DNA from: CAMTWZ01 sp964412365
GTDB lineage: Bacteria; Bacteroidota; Rhodothermia; Balneolales; HLUCCA01
DNA: 56,255 nt
Direction: 5' to 3'
Assembly (NCBI GenBank): GCA_964412365.1
Contig: CAYPOI010000007.1
Location: 1 to 56,255, forward strand
Shown: positions 42,585-52,524 of the stretch, one piece after another
Numbering within the stretch: the stretch's first letter is position 1
Layout of the letters: every line of letters begins with the position of its first letter
Notes under the pieces: model-generated
What the model saw: the letters and a program-made list of their open reading frames with translations, nothing else
What the model was told of the DNA's origin: nothing
Database searches by the model: none
Position numbers and translations under genes: made by a program

Positions 42585-44941
42585 CCCTCATCAAACGACA
42601 TCTCTATTTCGTCCTGTTTCTGATGGTGCTTCCGGCAGTTCTGATTCCGGAAACCATCTTCCAAGGCAAACAACTTGCTCAGTCGGATATCCTTCAATGG
42701 CGGGCGGCTGCAGAAGAACTGCGCACCGGGCATTCCGAGACCGGCGAACAGCCCTTGTGGGCTAACAACATGTTCGGAGGCATGCCGGCCTATGTGATCA
42801 GCAATATCCGATACCATATTTCACTCGATACTCTGGTGAACCGGTTCGGAGATGTGATTTTTCCATATGTGTACTATCTGTTCCTGTTGATCGGGTCTTA
42901 TGTATTTTTTCTGTCGTTGGGGGCGAGTCCGTTTGCGGCCACCTTCGGCGCGGTGATTGTTGGATTTTCGACGTACATCCCCATCATCATCGGAGCCGGA
43001 CACAACACTAAATTTTATGCCTATGTGTGGACGCCATGGCTTCTGACCGGCTTCCGAATGCTCACGCAACGGCAATGGCTGACGGGTTTCGCGGTGTTCA
43101 CGTTTTTCCTGAGTCTTCAGATCCGATCAGGGCATCCTCAAGTGACCTATTACTTTTTGTTTCTGATGGGCGTCTGGTGGTTGAGTGAAGCCATTGTGGC
43201 ATTCCGTGAGAAAGAAACGCGTCCGTTGTTCATCCAAACCGGATTGATGGTCGCCGCGGCATTGGTTGTGATTCTGAGTGTGTTGCCGCAGTATTGGGCC
43301 TTGTACGAATATTCCGACTACAGCATCCGCGGTGGCTCGGCCTTATCTGCCGAGGGCGGATTGAATCAGAATTATGCCTTTGTCTGGTCTCAGGGTTGGG
43401 GCGAATTGCTCACGTTGCTGATCCCGAATCTGTACGGCGGAGGAGACTTGTACTGGGGACCGAAGCCTGTGACGAGCGGTCCGCATTACTTCGGGGCCAT
43501 CGCCGGATTGTTTTTATTGATCGGACTCATCGGAAAGAAAGACAGGCTGGATTGGGTGTTCATCAGCGCTGGTAGTCTTGCGATGTTGTTTTCGCTTGGA
43601 AACCATTTTGCGCTGTTGAATGATGCGATGTTTGCTTGGTTTCCTGGCTTCAACAAATTTCGTACGCCGGAAATGTGGTTGATGATGACCTGCGTGGCGT
43701 TCGCGGTTCCTGCCGTTCGCGCTTTCGATCGCACGCCAACCTTGAAAACCGTCTATGTGGGTGGTGGAAGTCTGTTGCTGTTCGGATTGATCGTCCTGCT
43801 TGGGTTCGGAAACATGACCAACTACGAAAAAGCGGGCGAACGCAGGCAGTATCAGCAGCAAATCGGGCAATCGAACAATGTGTCGCCCGACGATCCACGC
43901 GTCGTTCAAGCCGTGAACAATTACATGACCCAAGCCAAAGCGGCTCGGGAAGCCGCCACACGTTCGGATACTCTACGGTTCATGCTGTTTGTGATTCTGG
44001 CATCCGGAACGCTTCATTTCGTGGTCAAGAAAAAGCTCAAACCGGAGTATGCCCTCATCGGATTGATCGCCCTAACGTCTTTCGATATGGTGGCTACCGG
44101 CAAGAGGTACATCCCTGAATCCGCCTTTCAAGACCGCATCGGCGATGTAGGCAAGGTGATTGAAGCGGGTCGGAGGAACATCGACACTTGGTTGCAAGAC
44201 AATACAAAAACCGAGGAAGGATGGAGTTATCGCGTATTACCGGTTGCGGAAAATCCATTCAACAATGCGGTTCCGTCTTATTTCTATCCATCCTTGGGCG
44301 GATACAGCGGTGCGAAGCTCGGTGTGTTGCAGGATGTGGTAGACCGGTCCTTGTTCAGCGGAGCGATGGGCCTCAATACCCATATGCTGAATGCCTTGAA
44401 TGTGAAATATGTGACACTCGGTTACCCGGGCGAGATTCCCGGGTTCACACGCGTGCATGAGACGGATCAGATTTTCGTGTTCGAAAACAACTCTGTAAAG
44501 CCAAAAGCATGGTTTGCGGATTCGCTGATCACTGTGGCATCGCCGCAGGCCGCGATGGACGCGATCAATTCCTCATCCATCACCGTGGTCGAAACAAGTG
44601 ACGCGATCGTGGCGGGGTCTGGCGATGGCCTCATCACCGTAACCGCCTATGAAGCCCATCGCATCGCGCTTCAGACCGAATCAGCCGACGCTCAGTTCCT
44701 CGTCCTTAGCGAAATCTATTACCCCGCAGGGTGGAGCGCGTTTCTGGACGGCCAAGAAATTCCGATCCACAAAACCAATTACCTGCTACGCGGAGTCGAA
44801 CTCCCGGCTGGCAATCACATCGTTGAGTTCCGGTTCGAACCCACATGGCTGAGCGCCGCGAAAACCACATCCCTCTTGGCGCATCTGTTCATCTTCGGAT
44901 TGGTGTTGATAGCGGGGGTAGTGGTGCTGCGAAAACGATAA
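42581..44941 (+). CDS. YfhO-family membrane protein
   Basis: The 786-residue protein has about 12-13 membrane segments. The YfhO-type opening reads PETIFQGKQLAQSDILQWRA and LWANNMFGGMPAYV, followed by VGFSTYIPIIIGAGHNTKF. A soluble C-terminal domain with YPAGWSAFLDGQEIPIHKTN follows before a last helix. YfhO proteins resemble GT-C glycosyltransferases and help glycosylate lipid-linked teichoic or surface polymers in Gram-positives. It starts the polysaccharide cluster, and its stop shares a base with the next start. Confidence 0.88.
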   Translation: MTLIKRHLYFVLFLMVLPAVLIPETIFQGKQLAQSDILQWRAAAEELRTGHSETGEQPLWANNMFGGMPAYVISNIRYHISLDTLVNRFGDVIFPYVYYLFLLIGSYVFFLSLGASPFAATFGAVIVGFSTYIPIIIGAGHNTKFYAYVWTPWLLTGFRMLTQRQWLTGFAVFTFFLSLQIRSGHPQVTYYFLFLMGVWWLSEAIVAFREKETRPLFIQTGLMVAAALVVILSVLPQYWALYEYSDYSIRGGSALSAEGGLNQNYAFVWSQGWGELLTLLIPNLYGGGDLYWGPKPVTSGPHYFGAIAGLFLLIGLIGKKDRLDWVFISAGSLAMLFSLGNHFALLNDAMFAWFPGFNKFRTPEMWLMMTCVAFAVPAVRAFDRTPTLKTVYVGGGSLLLFGLIVLLGFGNMTNYEKAGERRQYQQQIGQSNNVSPDDPRVVQAVNNYMTQAKAAREAATRSDTLRFMLFVILASGTLHFVVKKKLKPEYALIGLIALTSFDMVATGKRYIPESAFQDRIGDVGKVIEAGRRNIDTWLQDNTKTEEGWSYRVLPVAENPFNNAVPSYFYPSLGGYSGAKLGVLQDVVDRSLFSGAMGLNTHMLNALNVKYVTLGYPGEIPGFTRVHETDQIFVFENNSVKPKAWFADSLITVASPQAAMDAINSSSITVVETSDAIVAGSGDGLITVTAYEAHRIALQTESADAQFLVLSEIYYPAGWSAFLDGQEIPIHKTNYLLRGVELPAGNHIVEFRFEPTWLSAAKTTSLLAHLFIFGLVLIAGVVVLRKR

Positions 44942-45852
44942 TGCGTCTATCCGTCATCATCTGCACCTACAACAGGGAACGCTTTCTCGGTGACACGCTC
45001 GAATCCGTCGCCTCACAGAGCTACCCGACATCCAACTATGAGCTGATTCTGGTGGACAACCAGTCCACCGACCGCACCGCAGAGATCTGCATCGCGTTCG
45101 CATCCGCACATCCTTCTGTGACGTTCCGGTATGTGAAGGAAACCAACCAGGGTCTGTCCTTCGCAAGGAACCGTGGTATCGCCGAATCCACCGGCAGAAT
45201 CCTTGTCTTTATGGACGACGATGTGTTCCTTGAGCCTGAGTATTTATCCAGCATAGACGCGCACTATGCCCTAGACTCCTCTATGATGGCGAACGGTACA
45301 CGCGTGATGGTTCGCTATGAAGGGCGGCGGCCGGAATGGATGTCCCGGTATCTTGAGCCATTGGTCGGCCATCATGATTTCGGAGCCATAAAGCGCGCCT
45401 ATCCGAATGGCAAATATCCGGTCGGATGCAGCATGGCATTCCGGCGGGAGGCACTGAATGTTGTCGGCGAGTTTCGCACCGACCTCGGCCGAAAAGGTGC
45501 CACATTGGGTGCCAATGAGGAGAAAGACCTCTTCGCAAGGATGCGGGCCGCTGGACTTTCCGTCGCTTATCTGCCAGATGCGGTGTTGACACACCGGATC
45601 GATGACCGGCGCTTGGACTTATCCTATGTAAAACGGCAGGCCGTTGGTGTCGGGCTCGGCGAACGCACACGGTTGCGAAACGCCGGGCATGGCGGATGGA
45701 CCTATAAACTTATTGAACAAGCCGTTAAAACGGGCGGCAGCCTCGTGCTTGCGGTCGCATATGCGTTACGTGGGCATTCTTCGAAAGCAACGATGCTGTT
45801 GAAGTTCCGATATTGGGTCTGGCTGGGTATCATTAACCGATCCGACGCATGA
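44941..45852 (+). CDS. Family 2 glycosyltransferase
   Basis: The 303-residue protein from ATG 44941 has the GT-A fold start LSVIICTYNRERFLGDTLES, LILVDNQSTDRT, FARNRGIAESTGRILVFMDD with the DxD metal site (MDDDVF), and YPVGCSMAFRREAL. It transfers a sugar from a nucleotide donor in the cytoplasm; the donor is not predictable. The frame extends upstream to 44845, but that stretch lies within YfhO. Confidence 0.88.
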   Translation: MRLSVIICTYNRERFLGDTLESVASQSYPTSNYELILVDNQSTDRTAEICIAFASAHPSVTFRYVKETNQGLSFARNRGIAESTGRILVFMDDDVFLEPEYLSSIDAHYALDSSMMANGTRVMVRYEGRRPEWMSRYLEPLVGHHDFGAIKRAYPNGKYPVGCSMAFRREALNVVGEFRTDLGRKGATLGANEEKDLFARMRAAGLSVAYLPDAVLTHRIDDRRLDLSYVKRQAVGVGLGERTRLRNAGHGGWTYKLIEQAVKTGGSLVLAVAYALRGHSSKATMLLKFRYWVWLGIINRSDA

Positions 45853-46574
45853 ACGACCGCGAACATTGGAAACCGACCCGTATCGCCCTCACTCCGCAGG
45901 GGCGGATCCGCGTACCCGGTGCACCCGGCTCCGTATATATGGGGTCGCTGCTGATGGCCACGCTCGTGGCCCGATGGGTCTCTCAAGTACTGCCGGATGT
46001 GGCCCACGGCACGGTTCTGGATGTCGGCTGCGGACAGGTACCGTATCTCGAACTTTATGAGTCCAAAGCTCAGAACGTAGTATGCACTGACTGGCCCAAC
46101 AGCCTGCATGGAAACCGATTCATCGATTTCGAATCGGACCTGAACCACCGCATCGAAACCGATGACGCCTCTGCGGACACCATACTTGCTACCGATGTGA
46201 TCGAGCACTTGAGCAAGCCAAATGCTTTTTTCTTGGAAGTGGCGCGAGTGATGCGTCCAGGCGGCTACCTCATCGTAAATTCGCCCTTCATGTACCCAAT
46301 CCACGAGGCGCCGCACGATTTCCATCGTTATACGCCCTTCGCCTACAAGGCTATGGCGGCGGAAGCAGGTTTGGAAATCGTGAATTTGAGGTCGATTGGC
46401 GGAGCTGGGTTGGTGTTGACAGACATCCTCTCTAAGGCCGCGATGCGCATCCCTCTCATTGGCTCCACGATTTCGCGAACCATGCAGCGTATCGCACTTC
46501 CATCCGGTGATTCTCTTCCCGAAAGCACGCTTTATCCATTGTTTGTCGCCGCCGTGATGAGGAAACCGATATGA
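45849..46574 (+). CDS. Class I SAM-dependent methyltransferase
   Basis: The 241-residue protein has a Rossmann motif I VLDVGCGQVPYLEL, followed by VVCTDWPNS, ATDVIEHLSKPNAFFLEVAR and the post-motif MRPGGYLIVNSPFMYPIHEA. Encoded between glycosyltransferases with 4-bp overlaps on both sides, it probably methylates a sugar residue or lipid-linked glycan. The substrate is not deducible. Confidence 0.85.
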   Translation: MNDREHWKPTRIALTPQGRIRVPGAPGSVYMGSLLMATLVARWVSQVLPDVAHGTVLDVGCGQVPYLELYESKAQNVVCTDWPNSLHGNRFIDFESDLNHRIETDDASADTILATDVIEHLSKPNAFFLEVARVMRPGGYLIVNSPFMYPIHEAPHDFHRYTPFAYKAMAAEAGLEIVNLRSIGGAGLVLTDILSKAAMRIPLIGSTISRTMQRIALPSGDSLPESTLYPLFVAAVMRKPI

Positions 46575-47695
46575 AACGCGTGCTTGTCCTAAAAGCGGAG
46601 TGGTTGGCGCTATCAGCGACCTTCATCCTTGACCATCTGCGGTCATTGACGCGATTCAGCCCGGTCATCGGGGGGTCGGTCTGGTTGAACGAGGGGCTGG
46701 ATGTGTCGGCATATCCGCGCCTGCAACTGCCCAACAGCCGCATTGGTATCGGTTTGGAGCATCTAGGCTGGGCATCGCGCCGCGTGCGGAGCGACATAGA
46801 CGCCATCGCACCGGATGTGATCCATGTGCATTTCGGGGATGACGCCGTCAGATACGCTCCCTATCTGATGGCGGCGGGTAAGCCCGTGTTTGTAACCTTG
46901 CACGGATATGACATCCAGCATGAACGATCTTGGTACGAATCGGGCCAGGGCGGCTGGACAAAACGCGATTACCCAGCTAAGCTGTTGCGGCTCGCGGATA
47001 CGGGCGTACGATTCTTGGCAGTATCGGAAGCCATCCGACGGCGTGCCATCGCCTACGGTCTACCAGAGGAGTTGGTAAGCGTGCAGTATCTCGGAGTGGA
47101 TACGACGCGGTTCACACCAGGACCGGTTCCGTTAAATGAACGTGCCAAACTGATCCTGTTCGTAGGTCGACTGGTTGAAAAAAAGGGTGCTACCTACCTG
47201 TTGGATGCGTTCCAACAGGTCTTGAAGGCCGTTCCGGATGCGCGTTTGCTTCTCATCGGCGACGGTCCGGAGCGAGAAGCGTTAACCGCGCAAGCAGCGG
47301 CATTTGGAGATTCCGTCACCTTCGCCGGGGCTCAGCCCGCAGATGCGGTTCGTGCCGCGTTCGACGCCGCGCGCGTTTGTTGCCTGCCAAGCATCCGAGC
47401 GCGCAATGGTGACGCCGAAGGTCTGCCCATCGTGGTGATGGAATCCCAGGCCTGCGGCGTACCGGTGGTGGCATCGGCCGAAGGGGCACATGAAGCCATT
47501 CGCCATGGAGAAACAGGCTTTCTGTTTCCTGAAAAAGATGTACATACCTTGGCGGAACTCCTCATCAATCTGCTCCTTGACGACGCCTTGTCCGCTCGTG
47601 CATCGACGGAAGCCGTCGCGCATATGACCTCACACTTTCGCCTCGATAGCCACACTCGAATCCTGGAATCTCTCTATGAAAACGCCTGTGCGTAG
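46571..47695 (+). CDS. GT4-type glycosyltransferase
   Basis: The 374-residue GT-B protein has an N-terminal domain with VIHVHFGDDAVRYAPYL. The C-terminal donor domain reads LILFVGRLVEKKGATYLLDA, LLIGDGPEREAL and the E-x7-E block EGLPIVVMESQACGVPVVAS, then HGETGFLFPEKD. This is the WaaB/RfaG-like family. It overlaps both neighbours (by 4 and 20 bp), so it belongs to the tightly packed polysaccharide operon. Confidence 0.9.
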   Translation: MKRVLVLKAEWLALSATFILDHLRSLTRFSPVIGGSVWLNEGLDVSAYPRLQLPNSRIGIGLEHLGWASRRVRSDIDAIAPDVIHVHFGDDAVRYAPYLMAAGKPVFVTLHGYDIQHERSWYESGQGGWTKRDYPAKLLRLADTGVRFLAVSEAIRRRAIAYGLPEELVSVQYLGVDTTRFTPGPVPLNERAKLILFVGRLVEKKGATYLLDAFQQVLKAVPDARLLLIGDGPEREALTAQAAAFGDSVTFAGAQPADAVRAAFDAARVCCLPSIRARNGDAEGLPIVVMESQACGVPVVASAEGAHEAIRHGETGFLFPEKDVHTLAELLINLLLDDALSARASTEAVAHMTSHFRLDSHTRILESLYENACA

Positions 47696-48551
47696 TCCCT
47701 TCGACGCCACCGCCACCTGGGTCGATTCCATTCCAGCCGCCTACATCCGCCACTTATACATGCAGAAATGCGGACTGGATGTCTCAAGACATCTTAGAGG
47801 CGTTGAAACGGTGGATTTGTGGTCATGTGACCGGACTGGATATCTTTTTTACACACCTGTGAATTTGGCTGGAGATGAGTCTTTCTACCAGGAACTATCT
47901 GCCCGTTGGCCCGAATATTACCAATCAAAACGCTGGGATTTCGGTCATGCGGCGCGTTTTATAAAATCGACCGACCGAGTACTGGAAATCGGATGCGGTG
48001 TGGGGCACTTTTTGAAATCCATTGAAGGGCGATGCCATTCGGCACTGGGTCTGGAACTCAATACGGAAGCCATCCGCAACAAGGTCACTTCCTTTGAAAT
48101 CAAGGCCGAACTGGTGGAAACCCATACCGCAACTGCCGCCAATTACGACGTTGTGGCCAGTTTCCAGGTGTTGGAGCATGTGACCGATCCGGGTACTTTC
48201 TTGAGTGCGGCGGTGGACTGCCTGAGGCCGGGCGGGAGACTTATCATTAGCACTCCGAACCATGAGTTCATACCGCATATCCGCATGGAAGACGCCTTCA
48301 ATCTGCCCCCGCACCATACCGGGCTCTTCACACCCGACACCTACCGCGCCTTGGCTGAAACATACGGGTTGACCATCGAGCACATCATCCGTGAGCCGCG
48401 AACCCCGCGTATTGAAGAGGTTTCGACACGGACGCGCACGAACCTGCTGTACAAGGTCGCGAAAGGGTTGTCCTTACTCGTTTTGGCCATCGCCTACCGC
48501 CTCAAAGGCGAACCCGGCTCAAAGGTGCTTGTCGTCTTCCGAAAGCCTTAA
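47676..48551 (+). CDS. Class I SAM-dependent methyltransferase
   Basis: The 291-residue protein has motif I VLEIGCGVGHFLKSIEG, acidic motif GLELN, and VVASFQVLEHVTDPGTFL with LRPGGRLIISTPN. An N-terminal region with sparse Cys residues (MQKCGLDVS) precedes it, and a hydrophobic patch (LSLLVLAIAYRL) lies near the C-terminus. Its end overlaps the opposite-strand glycosyltransferase gene by 4 bp. Confidence 0.85.
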   Translation: MKTPVRSPFDATATWVDSIPAAYIRHLYMQKCGLDVSRHLRGVETVDLWSCDRTGYLFYTPVNLAGDESFYQELSARWPEYYQSKRWDFGHAARFIKSTDRVLEIGCGVGHFLKSIEGRCHSALGLELNTEAIRNKVTSFEIKAELVETHTATAANYDVVASFQVLEHVTDPGTFLSAAVDCLRPGGRLIISTPNHEFIPHIRMEDAFNLPPHHTGLFTPDTYRALAETYGLTIEHIIREPRTPRIEEVSTRTRTNLLYKVAKGLSLLVLAIAYRLKGEPGSKVLVVFRKP

Positions 48552-49366
48552 ATGTTCATCCATGCCTTGCGCAGTTCCATTGCCATGAACCGCATTGGCA
48601 CCCAGTTCAGAAGTTGGCGCATCGAATGGTGTTTTCCTTGCTGCCGTCGGATGGTGTACAGATGGAAGGCCCGTTGCGCACGCGACATCCTGCTCTTGTG
48701 CTTACGGTAAAGGTCATAATAACCGGTATTCCTGGTTTGAGTGATCCGGTCTCCGGCGTGGGTGGCTCGCACAACCTGCAAGGCCTCTGGCACATTCAGA
48801 GCATCGCCGAAGCGTTGGGTGAGGCGGATCCAAAGGTCGTAATCCTGCGCGGCGGTCAACGATTCATCAAACATTCCGACCTGCAACATCCGGTCTCGGA
48901 GAGTGAGCACCTGGTTGCCGATGCGGTTACGGAACAGGAGATCGTTTGACGTTATCACGCGTTTTTTCCGCCAGCGCACATCACCGACGGGAGTGGACAG
49001 AATGTCGTCGGAGGTCACCATCGACCAGCGGTCGCTCCATGCATCCATCAGACACCGAATACGGTCGGGATGGAAGCGGTCGTCGTCGTCCAAGCCCGTG
49101 ATAAACCATCCCTTTGCATTCCTAATGGCCATATTACGGGCGGCATTGGCCCCTTGTGGAGATTCATTTCGATACCAATGAAAGGTAAACCGGGATGCGT
49201 ACGAGGCGAGAAAGCCAGCCGTGCCGTCATCAGACCCATCATCCACCACAACGATCTCTATGAACGGATACGTTTGAGCCTCCACCGAGGCCAACGCCTG
49301 AGGCAATAGTTCGACCCGGTTCCGGGTCGGGATATAAACCGTCACAAGGTCGGTGGATTTGGACAT
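48548..49366 (-). CDS. Family 2 glycosyltransferase on the opposite strand
   Basis: From ATG 49366 (MSKSTDLVTVYIPTRNRVEL) the 272-residue protein shows IEIVVVDDGSDDGTAGFLA, NAARNMAIRNAKGWFITGLD and the metal motif LDDDDRF. The IGNQVLTLRDRMLQVGMFDE and DYDLWIRL blocks follow. It is the only minus-strand gene inside the polysaccharide cluster and is convergent with the methyltransferase before it. The frame continues to 49438, but the extra 24 codons occupy the divergent promoter space. Confidence 0.88.
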   Translation of the reverse strand: MSKSTDLVTVYIPTRNRVELLPQALASVEAQTYPFIEIVVVDDGSDDGTAGFLASYASRFTFHWYRNESPQGANAARNMAIRNAKGWFITGLDDDDRFHPDRIRCLMDAWSDRWSMVTSDDILSTPVGDVRWRKKRVITSNDLLFRNRIGNQVLTLRDRMLQVGMFDESLTAAQDYDLWIRLTQRFGDALNVPEALQVVRATHAGDRITQTRNTGYYDLYRKHKSRMSRAQRAFHLYTIRRQQGKHHSMRQLLNWVPMRFMAMELRKAWMNI

Positions 49367-49440
49367 GCGGGGCAATTTAGCAATGCCAGCCCAATCCCGA
49401 TGCATCGATTGCGTGAATTCGTCGATATCTTGCATCAATC

Positions 49441-50157
49441 ATGTCTCTACTCAAATCCATCTATGCGCGTCTGCCGCAGACCCTCCTTACCTGGATCGAC
49501 ATCGCACGATCAGTAAAGTCTACGCACCCGCGCACATGTTCCATTTGCGGATATCACGGGCACTTCCATCCTTACGGTCGGCCATTGCGACCCGACGCCC
49601 GCTGCCCGAAATGCACGTCTTTGGAGCGTCACCGGCTCCTTTGGTTATGGTACGGTGGCGACACCCACAAGCTGGCCGAACCTATTCTGCATTTCGCACC
49701 CGATCAGTACATGTCCAAGGTGTTTCGGAAGACGTACAAAGAGTACGTCACGGCCGACCTCTTTGCACCTGCCGATCTTGTCCTGAATATCGAATCCATC
49801 AACCTTCCCGACCGCAGCGTGCGCACAGTGATATGTAGCCACGTGCTGGAGCATGTGGACGATGTGAAAGCTTTGGCAGAGATCCGGCGCATCCTCACGG
49901 ACGATGGCCTCGCCATCATCGCCGTGCCTATTGCCCACGCACGAGAAATAACCTACGAAAACCCTGAGGTTCGTACGCCCAAACAGCGTGAGCTTCATTT
50001 CGGGCAATCCGACCATGTGCGCTATTACGGACGCGACGTCCGAGATCGTCTCCGTAAGGCCGGATTCACATTCCAGGAAATCGTGGCCGATGGCCAGATG
50101 GTAGCCGAACACTCCTTGTTGGTAGACGATGTCTTCTTTCTCTGCCGAAAATCCTAA
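49441..50157 (+). CDS. SAM methyltransferase with an N-terminal zinc-ribbon-like segment
   Basis: In this 238-residue protein residues about 30-65 hold CSICGYHG...CPKC, a CxxC-x20-CxxC pattern typical of a zinc ribbon. The methyltransferase part follows with VRTVICSHVLEHVDDVKALA and LTDDGLAIIAVPI. Motif I is weak (ILHFAPDQYMSKVFR), which is common in this subgroup encoded in polysaccharide clusters. It overlaps the flippase gene by 29 bp. Confidence 0.75.
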   Translation: MSLLKSIYARLPQTLLTWIDIARSVKSTHPRTCSICGYHGHFHPYGRPLRPDARCPKCTSLERHRLLWLWYGGDTHKLAEPILHFAPDQYMSKVFRKTYKEYVTADLFAPADLVLNIESINLPDRSVRTVICSHVLEHVDDVKALAEIRRILTDDGLAIIAVPIAHAREITYENPEVRTPKQRELHFGQSDHVRYYGRDVRDRLRKAGFTFQEIVADGQMVAEHSLLVDDVFFLCRKS

Positions 50158-51640
50158 GGAGCCGAAATTGGGAGTCATCTTCAGACAAAGCTTGAAAGCT
50201 AGCATCTCCACTTACATCGGTATCGGCATCGGTTATGTGAACGTCATCTACCTGTTTCCCAAATACTTGGACGAGTCTGAAATCGGGATTCTACGCTTCC
50301 TATTGGAGGCCGCCACAGTCTTGTCAGGTTTTGTTCTCATGGGTGGCGCCAGCGCCATGGTGCGCTATTACCCGAAACTTCCGAAATCCCCCGCCGACCA
50401 TGGCTTCGGTTTTCTGGTCTTCTCTATGCCAATCGTAGGGTTGGTATTCTTTTGGGTTCTGGCATGGCCGTTCAAAGACGTTATCATCGGGTATTTTCGT
50501 CCAAACGCATCGGAACTACTGCCCTATTGGATCTGGCTTTTGCCACTGGTCTTGTTCACCGTCTACAGTACGGTGGCCGAGACGTACGCTTCCATCCGCA
50601 ACCGAATCACCGTACCTCGCCTCATCAAAGACGTGATCCAACGGGTGGGTTTGTCAGCCGCCGCCATCGGTATCGGAACGACATGGATCGGATTCGAGCA
50701 CGCGGTGTTGTTGGTCGTCGCGGTGTATGGCGGCGCCACATTTTTGAACCTAGCCTATCTGAGGAGCTTGGGCCGGATAAGCCTACGTCCGAATTTCAGC
50801 GGCATCGGCACATCACTGGCGCGTGATTACCTTTCCTACACAGGCCTGGTGCTTGCCGGCTCTCTTGGCAGCATGCTGCTCTCGCGTGTGGATTTCATTA
50901 TGATCACCTCGATGGAAGGCATCGCCGCCACCGGCATTTATAGCACAGCCTTCTACATGGCAATGGTCATCGAGACCCCGAAACGCGCCATCCAGCAGAT
51001 ATCGGCGCCCATCCTGTCGGACGGCATCCATCGCGGCGACCACGCCCTTGTTCTTGATCTCTATCGAAAATCCTCCATCAACCAACTCCTGATCGGCGGG
51101 CTGATCTTCCTTGGTATTTGGGTGAATCTGGACACCGTTTTCGATTGGATGCCAAACGGAGATGTTTACCGCGGAGGCGCGATGGTGTTTTTCTTCATCG
51201 GAGTTTCGCGATTGCTGGATCTGTCGATCGGTCTTGGCGGGGTGATTCTGTATAACTCCGATTATTACAAATACAGCGTGCCGATGGGGTTTTTAACCAC
51301 TGGTGTGGCCATTATTGGCAATCTGCTATTGATTCCCGTATTTGGCATCGGCGGCGCTGCAGTGGCAACCGCCATTGGTTATGCCATTCTGACCGTGTAT
51401 ATCGCCATGCTGGTTCGATGGAAATCGGGCATCCAACCGTTCACCCGCAAAACGTGGATTCTCGTACTCATGCTCGCCGTCACCTTGGCCGCGCATCACC
51501 AGTTCGGCACCCACAGCGGAGAATGGACCGATATTCTGGTCAACACCGGTCTGTTTTGGGTGCCATTCGCCGTTTTTAGTCTGATCTTCCGTATCTCACC
51601 CGACATCGACACCCTCCTACGAAACAGCTTCCGCCTATGA
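50129..51640 (+). CDS. Polysaccharide flippase (MATE/Wzx-like)
   Basis: The 503-residue protein has about 12-14 membrane segments with the oligosaccharide-flippase pattern: YLFPKYLDESEIGILRFL, SAMVRYYPKLPKS, AIGIGTTWIGFEH, SRVDFIMITSMEG-type half-repeat start, and IPVFGIGGAAVATAIGYAIL near the end. It would move lipid-linked glycans across the inner membrane, completing the cluster. The start overlaps the methyltransferase gene by 29 bp; a later start is possible but would trim the N-terminus before TM1. Confidence 0.85.
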   Translation: MSSFSAENPKEPKLGVIFRQSLKASISTYIGIGIGYVNVIYLFPKYLDESEIGILRFLLEAATVLSGFVLMGGASAMVRYYPKLPKSPADHGFGFLVFSMPIVGLVFFWVLAWPFKDVIIGYFRPNASELLPYWIWLLPLVLFTVYSTVAETYASIRNRITVPRLIKDVIQRVGLSAAAIGIGTTWIGFEHAVLLVVAVYGGATFLNLAYLRSLGRISLRPNFSGIGTSLARDYLSYTGLVLAGSLGSMLLSRVDFIMITSMEGIAATGIYSTAFYMAMVIETPKRAIQQISAPILSDGIHRGDHALVLDLYRKSSINQLLIGGLIFLGIWVNLDTVFDWMPNGDVYRGGAMVFFFIGVSRLLDLSIGLGGVILYNSDYYKYSVPMGFLTTGVAIIGNLLLIPVFGIGGAAVATAIGYAILTVYIAMLVRWKSGIQPFTRKTWILVLMLAVTLAAHHQFGTHSGEWTDILVNTGLFWVPFAVFSLIFRISPDIDTLLRNSFRL

Positions 51641-52509
51641 AACCGCTCTTATCTGTGCTCTGCTTGATCATTCTGGTTTCGTGCCAGGCAACAAGCCCGT
51701 CGACCATTGTTCGTCATGCTGATTTTCCATCCGAACATGTGGCTCCCCGTCATGTGGATGTGTATCTGCCAGCCGGTTACGACCCGAATGGACGGGAGCG
51801 ATACAAAGTTCTCTATATGCACGACGGACAGAACCTGTTCACCACTGAGACGTCCTATGCCGGTGTGGAATGGCGGATAGATGAGGTGATGGATTCTTTA
51901 GAGATTCCGGCGATTGTGGTTGGCATTTGGAATTCGCCAAAGAGGTTTCATGAATATGCACCTCAGAAACCATTGGAATCACATCTGTCGCTGGATGGAC
52001 GCGATACGGTACGCATCCGCCTCACCGAAGACCCACTCTCCGATGCCTACTTGAGATTCATCGTTTCTGAACTCAAGCCGTTCATCGACTCCAATTACAA
52101 GACGAAAACCGGTTCTGAAAACACCTACATCATGGGTTCCAGCATGGGCGGACTCATTTCCTTGTATGCTGTAGCCGAGTATCCGGATGTGTTCGGCGGT
52201 GCAGCGAATTTGTCTACGCACTGGCCATTGCTCATCGATCGCAACACGCCGTATTTCATGAACGCGTTTTTATCTTACCTCGACAAGCAACTGCCCGTGA
52301 TTAAAGCGCCTAAATTGTACTTCGACCATGGCACGGAAAATTTGGATGCGATGTATGCGGTGCATCAGGTTCGGATGGATAGTTTGATGCAGCTCAAAGG
52401 CTATCCGGAGGACCGTTGGATGTCGCAGGTCTTCGACGGTGCGGACCATAACGAAGCATCCTGGGCCAAGCGAGTTCACATCCCACTCCGGTTTTTATTA
52501 GCAGATTGA
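51637..52509 (+). CDS. Esterase D-like lipoprotein (alpha/beta hydrolase)
   Basis: The 290-residue protein has a lipobox (LCLIILVSC, Cys 16). The alpha/beta hydrolase core has VLYMHDGQNLF, the nucleophile motif MGSSMGGLISLYAV, and the late DGADHNEASW with the catalytic His. It resembles IroE/feruloyl-esterase-type (esterase D) proteins that cleave acyl esters from sugars or siderophores. It is probably membrane-anchored. It overlaps the flippase gene by 4 bp, so removing acyl groups from glycans is plausible. Confidence 0.82.
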   Translation: MKPLLSVLCLIILVSCQATSPSTIVRHADFPSEHVAPRHVDVYLPAGYDPNGRERYKVLYMHDGQNLFTTETSYAGVEWRIDEVMDSLEIPAIVVGIWNSPKRFHEYAPQKPLESHLSLDGRDTVRIRLTEDPLSDAYLRFIVSELKPFIDSNYKTKTGSENTYIMGSSMGGLISLYAVAEYPDVFGGAANLSTHWPLLIDRNTPYFMNAFLSYLDKQLPVIKAPKLYFDHGTENLDAMYAVHQVRMDSLMQLKGYPEDRWMSQVFDGADHNEASWAKRVHIPLRFLLAD

Positions 52510-52524
52510 CCGTATCTTGAGGGT

